From Sphingobium sp. WTD-1 (GTDB lineage Bacteria > Pseudomonadota > Alphaproteobacteria > Sphingomonadales > Sphingomonadaceae), in contig NZ_CP119127.1 in assembly GCF_030128825.1 (NCBI RefSeq), positions 2,170,001 through 2,234,000 on the forward strand: a stretch of 64,000 bases of DNA, in the 5' to 3' direction. Numbering within the stretch: the first letter of the stretch is position 1; each line of letters begins with the position of its first letter. Under the pieces are notes generated by a model, which saw only the letters and a list, made by a program, of their open reading frames with translations, had not been told where the DNA came from and ran no database searches. Positions 41,873-50,997 of the stretch are shown here, in pieces. Position numbers and translations under genes: made by a program.

Positions 41873-43095
41873 GCCATTGCCTCCGCCCGCGAGACGGGCG
41901 GGGGCGTAGCGCTGGCCCGTTCTGCTCTATAGGCCTGCACCCGTTCGTCGACGGCGTTGAAGAGGTGGCGGCAAAGCGCCTCCTGCGCCTGGAAATGGAT
42001 ATGTTTGAGCGCGCCGCTGTTGAGGCCGCGCTGCCCCGCCTCGATCACGTCGCGATCCTCGGCATGGATATCGCGGGCGCTGGCCATCGCATATTCGCGG
42101 GCATAGCGGCGGCTGGCGCAGTCATCCTTCCCCTTCCAGTAGAGGCGGATGACCCCGCGCGAGCGGCGGGCGTCGATCGGCCAGACGGTGTGGGAGAAGG
42201 GCTGGGCCGGCGATCCGAGGATGAAGAAATTGGGAAAGAGCGCGAGATAGTCCCGGCTGTGCGGGCCGGCGGTGCCGTCGGCCATGGCGAAGCGGGCGGC
42301 GCGGCCGAAGGATTGCGCCTGCACCGGCTTGGGCGCGGGATCGGGATTGGTCCAGATCGTCTGGGTGCGGTGGGGGCCATGAAAGCCCATCTTCACCGGA
42401 TAGCCGAACGGATTATCCTCGCCCACCGCCGGTGCCCCGGAGCGGGGATGGATGAAGCGGAGATGGTAATTTTCCTGGAAATTGTCGTAGGTCAGCTTCC
42501 AGTTGGCGTCGATCTCATAGACATATTCGGAGAAGGTGGTGGCCTGCGCCGCGGGGAAGCCGTCGAGCATGGTCGCATAGGGGCCAAGATCGTCGCGCAG
42601 GCCTTTGTCCGGCGTGCCGAGATGGACGAAGATCAGCCCGCCGCAGATGTCGAGCGCGACGCGGGGCAGGGCGCAGTCGGCCTTGTCGACGAAGAAACGA
42701 TCGAAATCGGGGGCGGCGAGCAGCGCCCCATCGGTGCCGAACGACCAGCGATGATAGGGGCAGGAGAAGGTGCCGCACCTGCCGCTTTCCTCCTCGACCA
42801 ACTGGGTACCGCGATGGGTGCAGACATTGTGGAAGGCGCGAATCTCGCCATCGCGGCCGCGCACGATCAGCAGCGACACATTGAGTGCCTCGATCTCGCG
42901 GCGGATGAAGCTGCCGCTGTCGGGCAGTTCGCAGACATGGCCGAGTTGAAGCCAGGAGCGGCGGAACACCGCTTCCCGTTCCAGGTCGAACCAGGCCGGA
43001 TCATGATAGGGGGCGGCGGGGATCGGCGCGGTGCCGAGCCAGGCCAGACTGTCGTCGCTCATGCCCTGAAAGCCGGGCCGTTCGCCGTGCATCAT
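41869..43095 (-). CDS. Rieske-type aromatic ring-hydroxylating oxygenase, alpha subunit
   Basis: A 408-residue Rieske non-heme iron oxygenase. The [2Fe-2S] ligands are in CTHRGT (about residues 78-83) and CPYHRWSF (about 97-104). The mononuclear iron site is ENYHLRFIHP (two His), with a later Asp expected near the C-terminal part. No separate reductase, ferredoxin or beta subunit is adjacent; a TetR regulator is divergent in function but lies upstream on the same strand. Substrate unknown; aromatic or quaternary-ammonium compounds are typical. ATG 43095 and 43092 are both possible. Confidence 0.92.
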   Translation of the reverse strand: MMHGERPGFQGMSDDSLAWLGTAPIPAAPYHDPAWFDLEREAVFRRSWLQLGHVCELPDSGSFIRREIEALNVSLLIVRGRDGEIRAFHNVCTHRGTQLVEEESGRCGTFSCPYHRWSFGTDGALLAAPDFDRFFVDKADCALPRVALDICGGLIFVHLGTPDKGLRDDLGPYATMLDGFPAAQATTFSEYVYEIDANWKLTYDNFQENYHLRFIHPRSGAPAVGEDNPFGYPVKMGFHGPHRTQTIWTNPDPAPKPVQAQSFGRAARFAMADGTAGPHSRDYLALFPNFFILGSPAQPFSHTVWPIDARRSRGVIRLYWKGKDDCASRRYAREYAMASARDIHAEDRDVIEAGQRGLNSGALKHIHFQAQEALCRHLFNAVDERVQAYRAERASATPPPVSRAEAMA

Positions 43096-43170
43096 CGCTC
43101 TCCGCTGTCTGTCTTTTCGACAGCATGAGCGGGTCAATCTGAATTTGCAACACTATTGTTGTAAATTGTA

Positions 43171-43761
43171 TCAGTCGTCGGCGATACCGTCCCGGCGCAA
43201 CACCCGCTGCTGTTCCTGGCGGAAGCGGGCGATGGTGGCTTCGGTGTCGAGATCGGGGGCGACGCGATGGCGAAAGACGCGCGGGCCGATCAGCGCGCTG
43301 GTGAGCAGCATCACGCAATAGACTTCAGCGTCGATCGGTTCGTCGGGGAAGGCGACGGCAAGGCTGGTGCCGATGCCCGATACCAGGGCGTCCCAATGCG
43401 GATAGCTGGCGCGGATGTCGCCGGGCGCGATGAAATCCTCGATCCACAGGGACATGATGGCGGGATTGTCGAGCACGAAGCGGGTGACATAATCGATCCG
43501 CGCCTGGCGCGGCAGTTCCGGGCGGAAGGCGGCGACGATCTGCTGCGAGGACCAGAGTTTCACCGCCGCGACCAGGGCGTCACGATCGGTGAAATGATAA
43601 TAGATGGTGGTGCGGTTGACCCCGGCGGCGCGGGCGAGGGCGGACAGGGACAGCGCATCGATGCCGCGATCGGCGATCAGCCCGACCGCCAGCTCGATCA
43701 GCATCTGGTGGGTATCCTCGAAGGATTTGTAGCGGCGCTGCTGTGCGGTTTCGTCGGTCAC
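43171..43761 (-). CDS. TetR-family regulator
   Basis: A 196-residue TetR/AcrR regulator starting at GTG 43761. N-terminal [41 protein letters not shown] (about residues 20-57), followed by a ligand-binding domain of alpha helices. It lies 75 bp upstream of the Rieske oxygenase gene on the same strand and is followed by a def gene in the opposite direction, so the likely target is the oxygenase operon. The open frame extends far upstream but that part is antisense to def and not a real N-terminus. Confidence 0.87.
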   Translation of the reverse strand: MTDETAQQRRYKSFEDTHQMLIELAVGLIADRGIDALSLSALARAAGVNRTTIYYHFTDRDALVAAVKLWSSQQIVAAFRPELPRQARIDYVTRFVLDNPAIMSLWIEDFIAPGDIRASYPHWDALVSGIGTSLAVAFPDEPIDAEVYCVMLLTSALIGPRVFRHRVAPDLDTEATIARFRQEQQRVLRRDGIADD

Positions 43762-43860
43762 GCCCCTTCGCCTAGACCCCGCCGGGCGGGGCGGCAAGCG
43801 GCGCGTGGGGCGGCGCCCGTGTCGCTTGAAATTTTCCCCCGTTCCGCCTATGTTTTGGCC

Positions 43861-44391
43861 ATGGCCATTCTTCCGATCCTTGAGGCGCCCGATCCGCGCC
43901 TGCGTACCATCTCGACTCCCGTAGAGGCGATCGACGACGATCTGCAGCGTCTGATCGACGACATGTTCGAAACCATGTATGACGCGCCGGGCATCGGCCT
44001 GGCCGCGATCCAGGTGGGCGTGCCCAAGCGCATCCTGGTGATGGATTTGCAGGAACCGGAATCGGATGAGGAAGGCGCGCCGCCGGTCAAGAAGCCGATG
44101 GTGTTCATCAATCCGGAAATCCTGAAGGAATCGGACGAGCAGTCGGTCTATAACGAAGGCTGCCTGTCGGTGCCCGACCAGTTTGCCGAGGTGGAGCGCC
44201 CGGCGGTGATCCGCGCCAGCTGGATGGACCGCGACGGCCGCATCCATGAAGAACAGCTGGAAGGGCTGCTCGCCACCTGTCTGCAGCATGAGATGGACCA
44301 TCTCGAAGGCGTGCTGTTCATCGACCATCTGTCGCGCCTGAAGCGCGACATGCTGCTCAAGAAGCTGAACAAGGCCCGCCGCGCGGCCTGA
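43861..44391 (+). CDS. def: Peptide deformylase
   Basis: A 176-residue peptide deformylase removing the formyl group from nascent proteins. All three conserved motifs are seen: [10 protein letters not shown] (about residue 45), EGCLS with the metal-binding Cys, and QHEMDHLEG (HExxH metal site). Start at 43861 gives the family N-terminus [15 protein letters not shown]; the longer open frame upstream is antisense to the TetR gene. fmt, its usual partner, is not adjacent. Confidence 0.96.
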   Translation: MAILPILEAPDPRLRTISTPVEAIDDDLQRLIDDMFETMYDAPGIGLAAIQVGVPKRILVMDLQEPESDEEGAPPVKKPMVFINPEILKESDEQSVYNEGCLSVPDQFAEVERPAVIRASWMDRDGRIHEEQLEGLLATCLQHEMDHLEGVLFIDHLSRLKRDMLLKKLNKARRAA

Positions 44392-44503
44392 GTCTGATGG
44401 CGATCGGCATAGGCTTCTCCTGAGGGAGGAAGTCTATGCCGAGTCGCTCGTCAAAGAAGAAGCCGTCTGCCCTGTTGCTGCCTGAACGTCGCTTGACCAG
44501 ATC

Positions 44504-44794
44504 ATGGAAGCTGACGGCGACATTTTCGTGCGCTGGGCCTACATAACGATGCTTGGCCGGCCGGCCGATGCGGAAGGGCTGGCCTTCTATCTCCGCAGGA
44601 TGACCGAAGGGAAAAGCAAGGTCAGCGTCCTGAAGCAATTGAGCCGCTCGGCAGAAGGTCGGAGGCATGGTGTGCGTCTGGCCGGTCTCGATGGCGCAAT
44701 TCGACGCGCTATGCTGGCGCGCGCGCCGATTATCGGCCTGGTTTTTCAGCGTATGCAACGCAATGGCATGAACCAGGCTTCTCAGGCGAGATAG
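44504..44794 (+). CDS. DUF4214-like protein, possibly frameshifted at its 5' end
   Basis: A 96-residue product containing FVRWAYITMLGRPADAEGLAFYLRRM and LKQLSRSAEGRRHG, the pattern of DUF4214 domains found in surface and S-layer-associated proteins. A strong ribosome binding site (GAGGGAGGA) precedes an ATG at 44436 in a different frame, whose product starts MPSRSSKKKPSALLLP and then runs off-pattern; this frame and the one entered at 44486 (TSLDQIMEADGD) join sensibly with a +1 shift. Either a frameshift has occurred, or translation starts at 44504. Function unknown. Confidence 0.55.
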   Translation: MEADGDIFVRWAYITMLGRPADAEGLAFYLRRMTEGKSKVSVLKQLSRSAEGRRHGVRLAGLDGAIRRAMLARAPIIGLVFQRMQRNGMNQASQAR

Positions 44795-44837
44795 AGCCGC
44801 GGCAGCCTGATCTGGTGATCACACTGCCGCGCGCCTT

Positions 44838-45536
44838 TCAGTTCAAGCCGTCGGTGTCCAGCGCATAGCCGGCCGAGCGGACGGTGCGGATGATATCGTG
44901 GCGACCGTCGACATTGATCGCCTTGCGCAGGCGACGGATATGGACGTCGACGGTGCGCAGTTCGATGTCGCTGTCCTGGCCCCAGACGCTGTCGAGCAGA
45001 CGTTCGCGCGAGAAGACCCAGCCGGGATGCTCCAGGAAATGCTTCAGGAGGCGGAATTCGGTGGGGCCGAGCGGGATGACCTGGCCGCCACGGCGAACCT
45101 TGTGGCCGACCGTGTCCATCTCGACATCGGCGAAGGTCAACGTCTCGCCGGCCAGGGCCGGGCGAACGCGGCGCAGCACTGCGCCGACGCGGGCGACCAG
45201 CTCGCGGGGCGAGAAGGGCTTGGTGACATAGTCGTCGGCGCCGGTTTCCAGGCCGCGGACGCGATCCTCTTCCTCGCCGCGCGCGGTCAGCATGATGATC
45301 GGCACATTGGCGGTGCCGTTCATGCGGCGCAGGCGACGGCAGACCTCGATCCCCGACAGGCTTTCGACCATCCAGTCGAGCAGCACGATGTCGGGCGTGT
45401 TTTCCTGCGCCATCAGCAGCGCTTCTTCGCCGTCAACGGTATGGGCGACCTCGAAATCCTCACGCTTGAAATGCCAGATGAGCAGTTCGGCGAGCGCCGC
45501 GTCATCCTCCACCAACAGCATCTTCGCCCGCGCCAT
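44838..45536 (-). CDS. phoB: Phosphate regulon response regulator PhoB
   Basis: A 232-residue OmpR-type response regulator. Receiver domain (EDD at residues 10-12, phospho-acceptor D in VLLDWMVES, Thr/Lys switch residues in MLTARGEEEDR and TKPFSPRELVAR) and C-terminal winged helix (LGPTEFRLLKHFLEHPGWVFSRERLLDSVWG then VDVHIRRLRKAI). Phosphorylated by PhoR at low phosphate, it activates pst and other Pho genes. It starts 3 bp downstream of the phoU stop, last gene of the leftward phosphate cluster. Confidence 0.94.
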   Translation of the reverse strand: MARAKMLLVEDDAALAELLIWHFKREDFEVAHTVDGEEALLMAQENTPDIVLLDWMVESLSGIEVCRRLRRMNGTANVPIIMLTARGEEEDRVRGLETGADDYVTKPFSPRELVARVGAVLRRVRPALAGETLTFADVEMDTVGHKVRRGGQVIPLGPTEFRLLKHFLEHPGWVFSRERLLDSVWGQDSDIELRTVDVHIRRLRKAINVDGRHDIIRTVRSAGYALDTDGLN

Positions 45537-45539
45537 GCC

Positions 45540-46235
45540 TCAATTCTCCTGCTGCTGGGTGCCGCCGCGTTCGCGTTCGGGCAGGGTCTGGCCCGTTGCG
45601 GCATAATAGACCATCTCCGCGACATTGGTCGCATGGTCGCCGATGCGTTCGATATTCTTGGCGATGAACAGCAGGTGCGCGCACTCGCTGATCGTCTTGG
45701 GATTTTCGACCATATAGGTCACCAGCGTGCGGAATACGCTGTCGTAGAAATCGTCGACCACCTGGTCGCGCTCCACCACCGCCAGCGCCAGTTCGGCGTC
45801 GCGCGCGGCGAAGGCGTTGAGCACGTCATGCACCATCTCGGCCGCGACCTGGCCCATCGAGGGCAGCAGCGACACCGGTTCCAGCTTATGCTGATTGGCG
45901 GCGATCAGCGGCACGCGCTTGGCGATATTCTTGGCATAGTCGCCGATCCGTTCGACCACGCTGACGATCTTCAGTGCGGCGATCACGTCGCGCAGATCGT
46001 TGGCCATCGGCGCGCGCAGGGCGATGATCTGCACCACCAGCTTTTCGACTTCCGCTTCCAGCGCGTCGATGCGCTTGTCGTCGGCGACGACTTCGGCGGC
46101 GAGACGCTGGTCCTGACGCTGGAGCGCCAGCATCGCATTCTCGATCGCCGCTTCGGCGCGACCGCCCATTTCGGCGATCAGGCCACGCAGCCGGTCGATT
46201 TCCTCGTCAAATGCCTTGATCGTATGTTCAGCCAT
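45540..46235 (-). CDS. phoU: Phosphate signalling protein PhoU
   Basis: A 231-residue all-helical protein of two PhoU repeats (about residues 10-110 and 115-215), each with the conserved Glu/Asp-rich metal-binding signatures (ENAMLALQRQDQRLAAEVVADDKRID and VVERDQVVDDFYDSVFRTLV). It links Pst transporter state to PhoR to repress the Pho response. Start at 46235 gives MAEHTIKAFDEEIDRL. It lies between pstB and phoB; the pstB-phoU gap has two stable hairpins. Confidence 0.94.
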   Translation of the reverse strand: MAEHTIKAFDEEIDRLRGLIAEMGGRAEAAIENAMLALQRQDQRLAAEVVADDKRIDALEAEVEKLVVQIIALRAPMANDLRDVIAALKIVSVVERIGDYAKNIAKRVPLIAANQHKLEPVSLLPSMGQVAAEMVHDVLNAFAARDAELALAVVERDQVVDDFYDSVFRTLVTYMVENPKTISECAHLLFIAKNIERIGDHATNVAEMVYYAATGQTLPERERGGTQQQEN

Positions 46236-46251
46236 GTTTCTTCTCTCCGCA

Positions 46252-46278
46252 GGCATCGATCCTGCAGGGATCGATGCC
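46252..46278. promoter_or_regulatory. Hairpin 1 in the pstB-phoU intergenic region
   Basis: An 11-bp perfect inverted repeat (46252-46262 with 46268-46278) around a 5-nt loop lies 16 bp upstream of phoU. There is no T-run, so it is not a standard terminator; it may act in mRNA processing or stability. Confidence 0.55.
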
Positions 46279-46293
46279 GGAATCTCAAGTGAC

Positions 46294-46337
46294 GCGCTTT
46301 CCAAGCCGCCAGATGCAAGCATCTGGCTCGAAAGCGC
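46294..46337. promoter_or_regulatory. Hairpin 2 in the pstB-phoU intergenic region
   Basis: Outer arms GCGCTTTC/GAAAGCGC (46294-46301, 46330-46337) enclose an inner perfect hairpin CCAGATGC/GCATCTGG with a two-base loop. It follows the pstB stop by only a few bases and lacks a clear T-run on the minus strand. Confidence 0.55.
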
Positions 46338-46343
46338 GCGGGC

Positions 46344-47132
46344 TTAGCCGTAGCGCCCGGTGATATAGTCCTTGGTCCGCTCCTGGCGCGGGTTGGTGAA
46401 GATGTCGCTCGTCACGCCATATTCGACCAGTTCGCCCAGGTGGAAGAAGGCGGTGCGCTGCGACACGCGCGCGGCCTGCTGCATGTTGTGGGTGACGATG
46501 ACGATGCCATAGCGGCCGCGCAGTTCGTGGATCAGTTCCTCGATCTTGGCGGTGGCGATCGGGTCGAGCGCCGAACAGGGTTCGTCCATCAGGATGACTT
46601 CGGGTTCGACCGCGATGGCGCGGCCGATGCACAGACGCTGCTGCTGACCACCTGACAGGGCGGTGCCGCTGTCGTTGAGGCGATCCTTGACCTCGTCCCA
46701 CAGGCCGGCGCGACGCAGCGACTTTTCGACGATCACGTCCATGTCCGCCTTGCCCGCGGCGAGGCCGTGGATGCGGGGGCCATAGGCGATATTTTCATAG
46801 ATCGACTTGGGGAAGGGATTGGGCTTCTGGAACACCATGCCGACCCGCGCGCGCAGCTGCACCACGTCCATCGAGGGGGCGTAGATATCTTCGCCGTCGA
46901 GCGTGATCGTGCCTTCGACCCGCGCCGAGGCGACGGTGTCGTTCATGCGGTTGAGGGTTCGCAGGAAGGTCGACTTGCCGCAGCCCGACGGGCCGATGAA
47001 GGCGGTGACATGGTCCATGTCGACATCGATCGACACGCCCTTGATGGCCTGTTTCTCGCCATAGAAGACCTTGACGTCACGGGCCGTCATCTTCGGATTG
47101 GCCACGGCCAGGCTTTGCTGTTCTTCGGTCAT
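46344..47132 (-). CDS. pstB: Phosphate ABC transporter ATP-binding protein PstB
   Basis: A 262-residue ATPase powering phosphate uptake through PstA/PstC. Walker [10 protein letters not shown] (about residue 47), signature [15 protein letters not shown], Walker [14 protein letters not shown] and switch His in [12 protein letters not shown]. The family-typical HNPFPKS-like segment reads [16 protein letters not shown] 47132 gives the family N-terminus; a GTG at 47147 that overlaps the pstA stop region is an alternative start. Cotranscribed with pstA. Confidence 0.95.
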   Translation of the reverse strand: MTEEQQSLAVANPKMTARDVKVFYGEKQAIKGVSIDVDMDHVTAFIGPSGCGKSTFLRTLNRMNDTVASARVEGTITLDGEDIYAPSMDVVQLRARVGMVFQKPNPFPKSIYENIAYGPRIHGLAAGKADMDVIVEKSLRRAGLWDEVKDRLNDSGTALSGGQQQRLCIGRAIAVEPEVILMDEPCSALDPIATAKIEELIHELRGRYGIVIVTHNMQQAARVSQRTAFFHLGELVEYGVTSDIFTNPRQERTKDYITGRYG

Positions 47133-47140
47133 GGGTGTGA

Positions 47141-48397
47141 TTACCACCGTTTTTCAAACTTGTTGCGCAGGTAGATGGCGAGGCCGTTCATAGCGAGCAG
47201 GAAGACCAGCAGGACGATGATGGCGGCCGAGGTCTTTTCGACAAAGCCCTTGGAGACTTCGTCGGACCAGAGGAAAATCTGCACCGGCAGCACGGTGGCC
47301 GGATCGACAATGCCGCCGGGCGGCGTGGCGATGAAGGCACGCATGCCGATCATCAGCAGCGGTGCGGTTTCGCCGAGCGCGCGGGCCATGCCGATGATCG
47401 TGCCGGTGAGGATGCCGGGCAGGGCCAGCGGCAGCACATGCTGGAACACGACCTGGACCGGCGAGGCGCCGATGCCGAGCGCGGCGTCGCGGATGCTGGG
47501 CGGCACCGACTTGATCGCGTTGCGGCCGGCGATGACGATGACCGGCATGGTCATCAGCGCCAGGGTCATGCCGCCGACCAGCGCGGCCGAACGGGGCAGG
47601 TGCAGAAGATTGAGGAAGATCGACAGGCCGAGCAGGCCGAAGATGATCGAGGGCACTGCCGCCAGATTGTTGATCGACACTTCGATGATGTCGGTCCACC
47701 AGCTCTTGCGGGCATATTCCTCCAGATAGAGCGCCGTGGCGACGCCGATCGGGAAGCTGAGCACCAGCGTCACCAACATGGTCAGCAGCGACCCCTTGAA
47801 CGCGCCCCAGATGCCGACCTGTGTCGGATCGGTGCCGTCGCTGGCGGTCAGGAAGCCCCAGTTGATGCCGGTCGAAATGCTGCCTTCGCTACGCAGCCAA
47901 CCATAATTGGCTTCCATCTCGGGCGTGCCCTTGCTCTTGGCGGCAAGATCGAGCGCGGTGGACGCTGGAATATGGATCGTTTCGATGCGACCCAGAATCT
48001 TGGGATCGGCCTTGATCGCGTCACGGATGCTGGTCCAGGCGCTGGGCGAGATCATCGCGTCGGCATCCTTGCCCAATGCCTTCTGCGCGACGGTGCTGGT
48101 CACCATCGGCAGATTGGCGTTGGCCAGCGCTTCATCGGTGATGTTGGCCGGATCGAGCAGCAGCGGCGAGGCCGGGAAATCGACCTTGAGGGCGATTTCC
48201 GTGCGGGTGAAGCCGCGCATGCCATTGCCGACCATGGTGAAGAGCAGGAAGGCGAGGAAGGCGGCGCTGAGCAGCACGGCGGCCATGCCGGCGGCCTTGA
48301 AGCGGCGCTCGGCGGCATAGCGCCGGGCAATGCGCTTGCGCATGGCGTCCGACTTCCAGTCGGTGGGGAGGCGCTCCGAAGAGTTGGCAGCACTCAT
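47141..48397 (-). CDS. pstA: Phosphate ABC transporter permease PstA
   Basis: A 418-residue permease. After a hydrophilic N-terminus with one membrane helix (about residues 38-58) and a periplasmic insert of about 130 residues containing [17 protein letters not shown], it has the PstA core helices with [40 protein letters not shown] and the EAA-like loop [27 protein letters not shown]. It is longer than E. coli PstA (about 300 residues), the extra being the N-terminal part, as commonly seen in alphaproteobacteria. It overlaps pstC by 1 bp. Confidence 0.93.
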   Translation of the reverse strand: MSAANSSERLPTDWKSDAMRKRIARRYAAERRFKAAGMAAVLLSAAFLAFLLFTMVGNGMRGFTRTEIALKVDFPASPLLLDPANITDEALANANLPMVTSTVAQKALGKDADAMISPSAWTSIRDAIKADPKILGRIETIHIPASTALDLAAKSKGTPEMEANYGWLRSEGSISTGINWGFLTASDGTDPTQVGIWGAFKGSLLTMLVTLVLSFPIGVATALYLEEYARKSWWTDIIEVSINNLAAVPSIIFGLLGLSIFLNLLHLPRSAALVGGMTLALMTMPVIVIAGRNAIKSVPPSIRDAALGIGASPVQVVFQHVLPLALPGILTGTIIGMARALGETAPLLMIGMRAFIATPPGGIVDPATVLPVQIFLWSDEVSKGFVEKTSAAIIVLLVFLLAMNGLAIYLRNKFEKRW

Positions 48398-49791
48398 TAT
48401 TCGTAAGCCTCGCGATATTTCTTCACGACCCGCAGGGCCACGATGTTGAGCAGCAGGGTGACGATGAACAGGACCAGACCGAGCGCGAAGGCGGCAAGCG
48501 TCTTGGCGCTGTCAAACTCCTGGTCGCCGGTCAGCAACTGGACGATCTGGGTCGTCACCGTGGTCACGCTGGCAAAGGGGTTGAGGGTGAGGTTGGCAGC
48601 CAGACCGGCGGCCATCACCACGATCATCGTCTCGCCGATGGCGCGGCTGACGGCGAGCAGCACGCCGCCGACGACGCCGGGCAGGGCGGCCGGGATCAGC
48701 ACGCGGCTGATCGTCTCGCTGGTGGTGGCGCCCATCGCCAGGCTGCCGTCGCGCATAGACTGCGGCACGGCGGCGATGCTGTCATCGGCCATGGAGGAGA
48801 CGAACGGGATGATCATCACGCCCATGACGAGGCCGGCGGCCAGCGCGCTTTCCGAAGAGGCGCCATGGATGCCGATCATCACCGCAAAGTCGCGCAGGGC
48901 CGGCGCAATGGTGAGCGCGGCGAAATAGCCATAGACGACCGTGGGCACACCCGCGAGCATCTCCAGCGTGGGCTTCATCCACTTGCGCACCGTCGGGCTG
49001 GCATATTGGGTGAGGTAGATGGCGCTCATCAGTCCGAGCGGGATGGCGACGATCATGGCGATGATCGCGCCGATGAAGATCGTGCCCCAGAAGAGCGGTA
49101 CCGCGCCGAACGCATCCTCATTGCCATAGCCCATGGCGGCGGATTGCGGGCTCCATTTGGTGCCGAACAGGAAATCGATCGGGTTCACCATGGAGAAGAA
49201 GCGGAAGCTTTCCCACAAGAGCGAGGCGACGATGCCGAGCGTGGTGATGATCGCGATCAGCGAGGCGATCAGCAGCGTTGCCATGACCAGTCGCTCGACC
49301 CGCGTGCGGGCACGGAAGTCCGGACGGACGCGGGTGAAGGCATAGGCGCCGCCGGCAAAGGCGAGCACCAGCGCCAGCACCGCGCCGGCAATGCCATAAT
49401 GGCTGAGCGCGGTGCGATAGGGTTCGACCAGCGCGTTGGCGGCCGGGTTGAAGGCGCCGGCCTGCGCGCCGGTGGCGATCGCCCGAGCCTCGCCGAGGAT
49501 GGCGGAGCGCGAGAAGCCGTCCATCGGCAGGCTCTGCGCCGCCGGGTCGGCCAGGACCGACTGGGTGACGAGGCCGGGCGAGACATTGGCCCAGACCGCC
49601 AGGAAGATGCCGGCGGGGATCAGCGTCCACAGCGCGACATACCAGCCATGATAGCCGGGCAGGCTGTGTACCGCGTCGCGGCGACCGCTGGCGCGCGCCA
49701 CGCCGGCAAGGCGTAGCGCACGGGCGCGGGCGCTGACCCAGGCGATCGCGCCCAGGCCCGCCAGCAGCAGGAGGATTGCAGGACCGGTCAT
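48397..49791 (-). CDS. pstC: Phosphate ABC transporter permease PstC
   Basis: A 464-residue permease with an extended N-terminal region (two or three additional helices before about residue 150) and the core PstC fold: FLFGTKWSPQ, PLGLMSAIYLTQYASPTVRKWMKPTLEMLAGVPTVVYGYFA and the EAA-like RDGSLAMGATTSETISRVLIPAALPGV. It forms the membrane channel with PstA. The stop is coupled with the pstA start by TAATG. PstS is 7 bp upstream. Confidence 0.93.
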   Translation of the reverse strand: MTGPAILLLLAGLGAIAWVSARARALRLAGVARASGRRDAVHSLPGYHGWYVALWTLIPAGIFLAVWANVSPGLVTQSVLADPAAQSLPMDGFSRSAILGEARAIATGAQAGAFNPAANALVEPYRTALSHYGIAGAVLALVLAFAGGAYAFTRVRPDFRARTRVERLVMATLLIASLIAIITTLGIVASLLWESFRFFSMVNPIDFLFGTKWSPQSAAMGYGNEDAFGAVPLFWGTIFIGAIIAMIVAIPLGLMSAIYLTQYASPTVRKWMKPTLEMLAGVPTVVYGYFAALTIAPALRDFAVMIGIHGASSESALAAGLVMGVMIIPFVSSMADDSIAAVPQSMRDGSLAMGATTSETISRVLIPAALPGVVGGVLLAVSRAIGETMIVVMAAGLAANLTLNPFASVTTVTTQIVQLLTGDQEFDSAKTLAAFALGLVLFIVTLLLNIVALRVVKKYREAYE

Positions 49792-49798
49792 GATGCCC

Positions 49799-50857
49799 TT
49801 ACTTCAGCTGCGAACCGTCGAGGACAGTCAGCGACTTGACGACTTCGGCGCTCTTCTTGCGCACGTCTTCCGGCGCCGCGACCATGCCGCGCTTGGTCAG
49901 CGCGCCGTCGGGGTTCCAGTTGGCGGCGAAGGTGTCGAGGAAGCCCTGCAGGCCACGGATCGCCTGCATATGCGCCTTCTTCACATAGATGTAGAGCGGG
50001 CGGGCGCCGGGATATTGGCCGGTCGAAACGGTCTCGTAGCTGGCTTCGATGCCGTTGATCGGCACATCCTTCAGCGTGTCCTTATTCTCTTCCAGGAAGC
50101 TGTAGCCAAAGACGCCGACGGCGTTCGGGTTGGCGCCCAGCTTCTGGACGATCAGATTGTCATTCTCGCCCGAGTCCACATATTTGCCGTCCTCGCGGAT
50201 GCGGGTGCAGGTGGCCTTGAACTCGTCCTCGCTCTTCTTCTTGAGTTCTTCCATTGCCGGGTCGGTCTCGCAACCCTTGGTCAGGATCAGTTCGGCGAGC
50301 GAATCGCGGGTGCCGCTGGTCGAGGGCGGGCCGAATACCGAGATGGCGATCGCGGGCAGGCTCGGGTCGACATCCTTCCAGGTCTGGGCCTTGTTCGGGC
50401 CCTTGCCATAGGGATTGGCGGCCAGCGCCTCATAGACGATCTTGGGGGTGAGCTTCAGGCCGGGGCCTTGCTTCGATTCGGCGAAGGCGAGGCCGTCGAC
50501 GCCGACCTGGATCTCGACGATGTCCTTCACGCCATTGCTCTGGCACTGTTCGAACTCGGCCTTCTTCATGCGGCGCGAGGCATCGGCAATGTCGGGATGC
50601 TGGGCGCCGACGCCGGCGCAGAACAGCTTCATGCCACCGCCGGTGCCGGTCGATTCGATGATCGGCGACTTCATGCCGGGATTGCCCTGCACGAACAGTT
50701 CGGCGACCGCGGTGGCGAAGGGATAGACGGTGGAGGAGCCGACCGCGCGGATCTGGTCACGGGTCGCGCTGGCGCCGCCGCCCGACTGGTCGCCGCAGCC
50801 GGCAAGCGAAAGAGCGGCCACAGCGGTCGCGGCGAAAAGGGCGAATTGCTTCACGGA
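49799..50857 (-). CDS. pstS: Phosphate-binding protein PstS
   Basis: A 352-residue lipoprotein receptor for phosphate. Signal with lipobox LAGC (about residues 19-22), then the phosphate-binding loops VGSSTVYPFATAVAE, ESTGTGGGMKLFC, DASRRMKKAE and PPSTSGTRDSLAE. GTG 50857 is chosen because GGAGG lies 6 bp upstream, rather than the TTG at 50866 inside that ribosome binding site. It is the first gene of the pst operon, directly downstream of a Pho box. Confidence 0.94.
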   Translation of the reverse strand, partial: SVKQFALFAATAVAALSLAGCGDQSGGGASATRDQIRAVGSSTVYPFATAVAELFVQGNPGMKSPIIESTGTGGGMKLFCAGVGAQHPDIADASRRMKKAEFEQCQSNGVKDIVEIQVGVDGLAFAESKQGPGLKLTPKIVYEALAANPYGKGPNKAQTWKDVDPSLPAIAISVFGPPSTSGTRDSLAELILTKGCETDPAMEELKKKSEDEFKATCTRIREDGKYVDSGENDNLIVQKLGANPNAVGVFGYSFLEENKDTLKDVPINGIEASYETVSTGQYPGARPLYIYVKKAHMQAIRGLQGFLDTFAANWNPDGALTKRGMVAAPEDVRKKSAEVVKSLTVLDGSQLK

Positions 50858-50929
50858 AACCTCCAACTAACAGGCCGCGATTCGCAATGTCGCGCCCCTC
50901 AAGGAGGCGCCTAGCCGCGGACCATCGCG

Positions 50930-50962
50930 CCTTTGTGACAGTCAGATTGCATTTTCATGACA
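50930..50962 (-). promoter_or_regulatory. Pho box upstream of pstS
   Basis: On the minus strand three half-sites occur at exact 11-bp steps: TGTCAT (50957-50962), TGCAAT (46-51 of the same hundred) and TGTCAC (50935-50940), each followed by an AT-rich or short spacer. This is the direct-repeat layout bound by phosphorylated PhoB, and it sits about 75-105 bp upstream of the pstS start. Confidence 0.8.
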
Positions 50963-50997
50963 TAGGACCCGGATTGCGTCCCCGGAGTGAAATTTTC

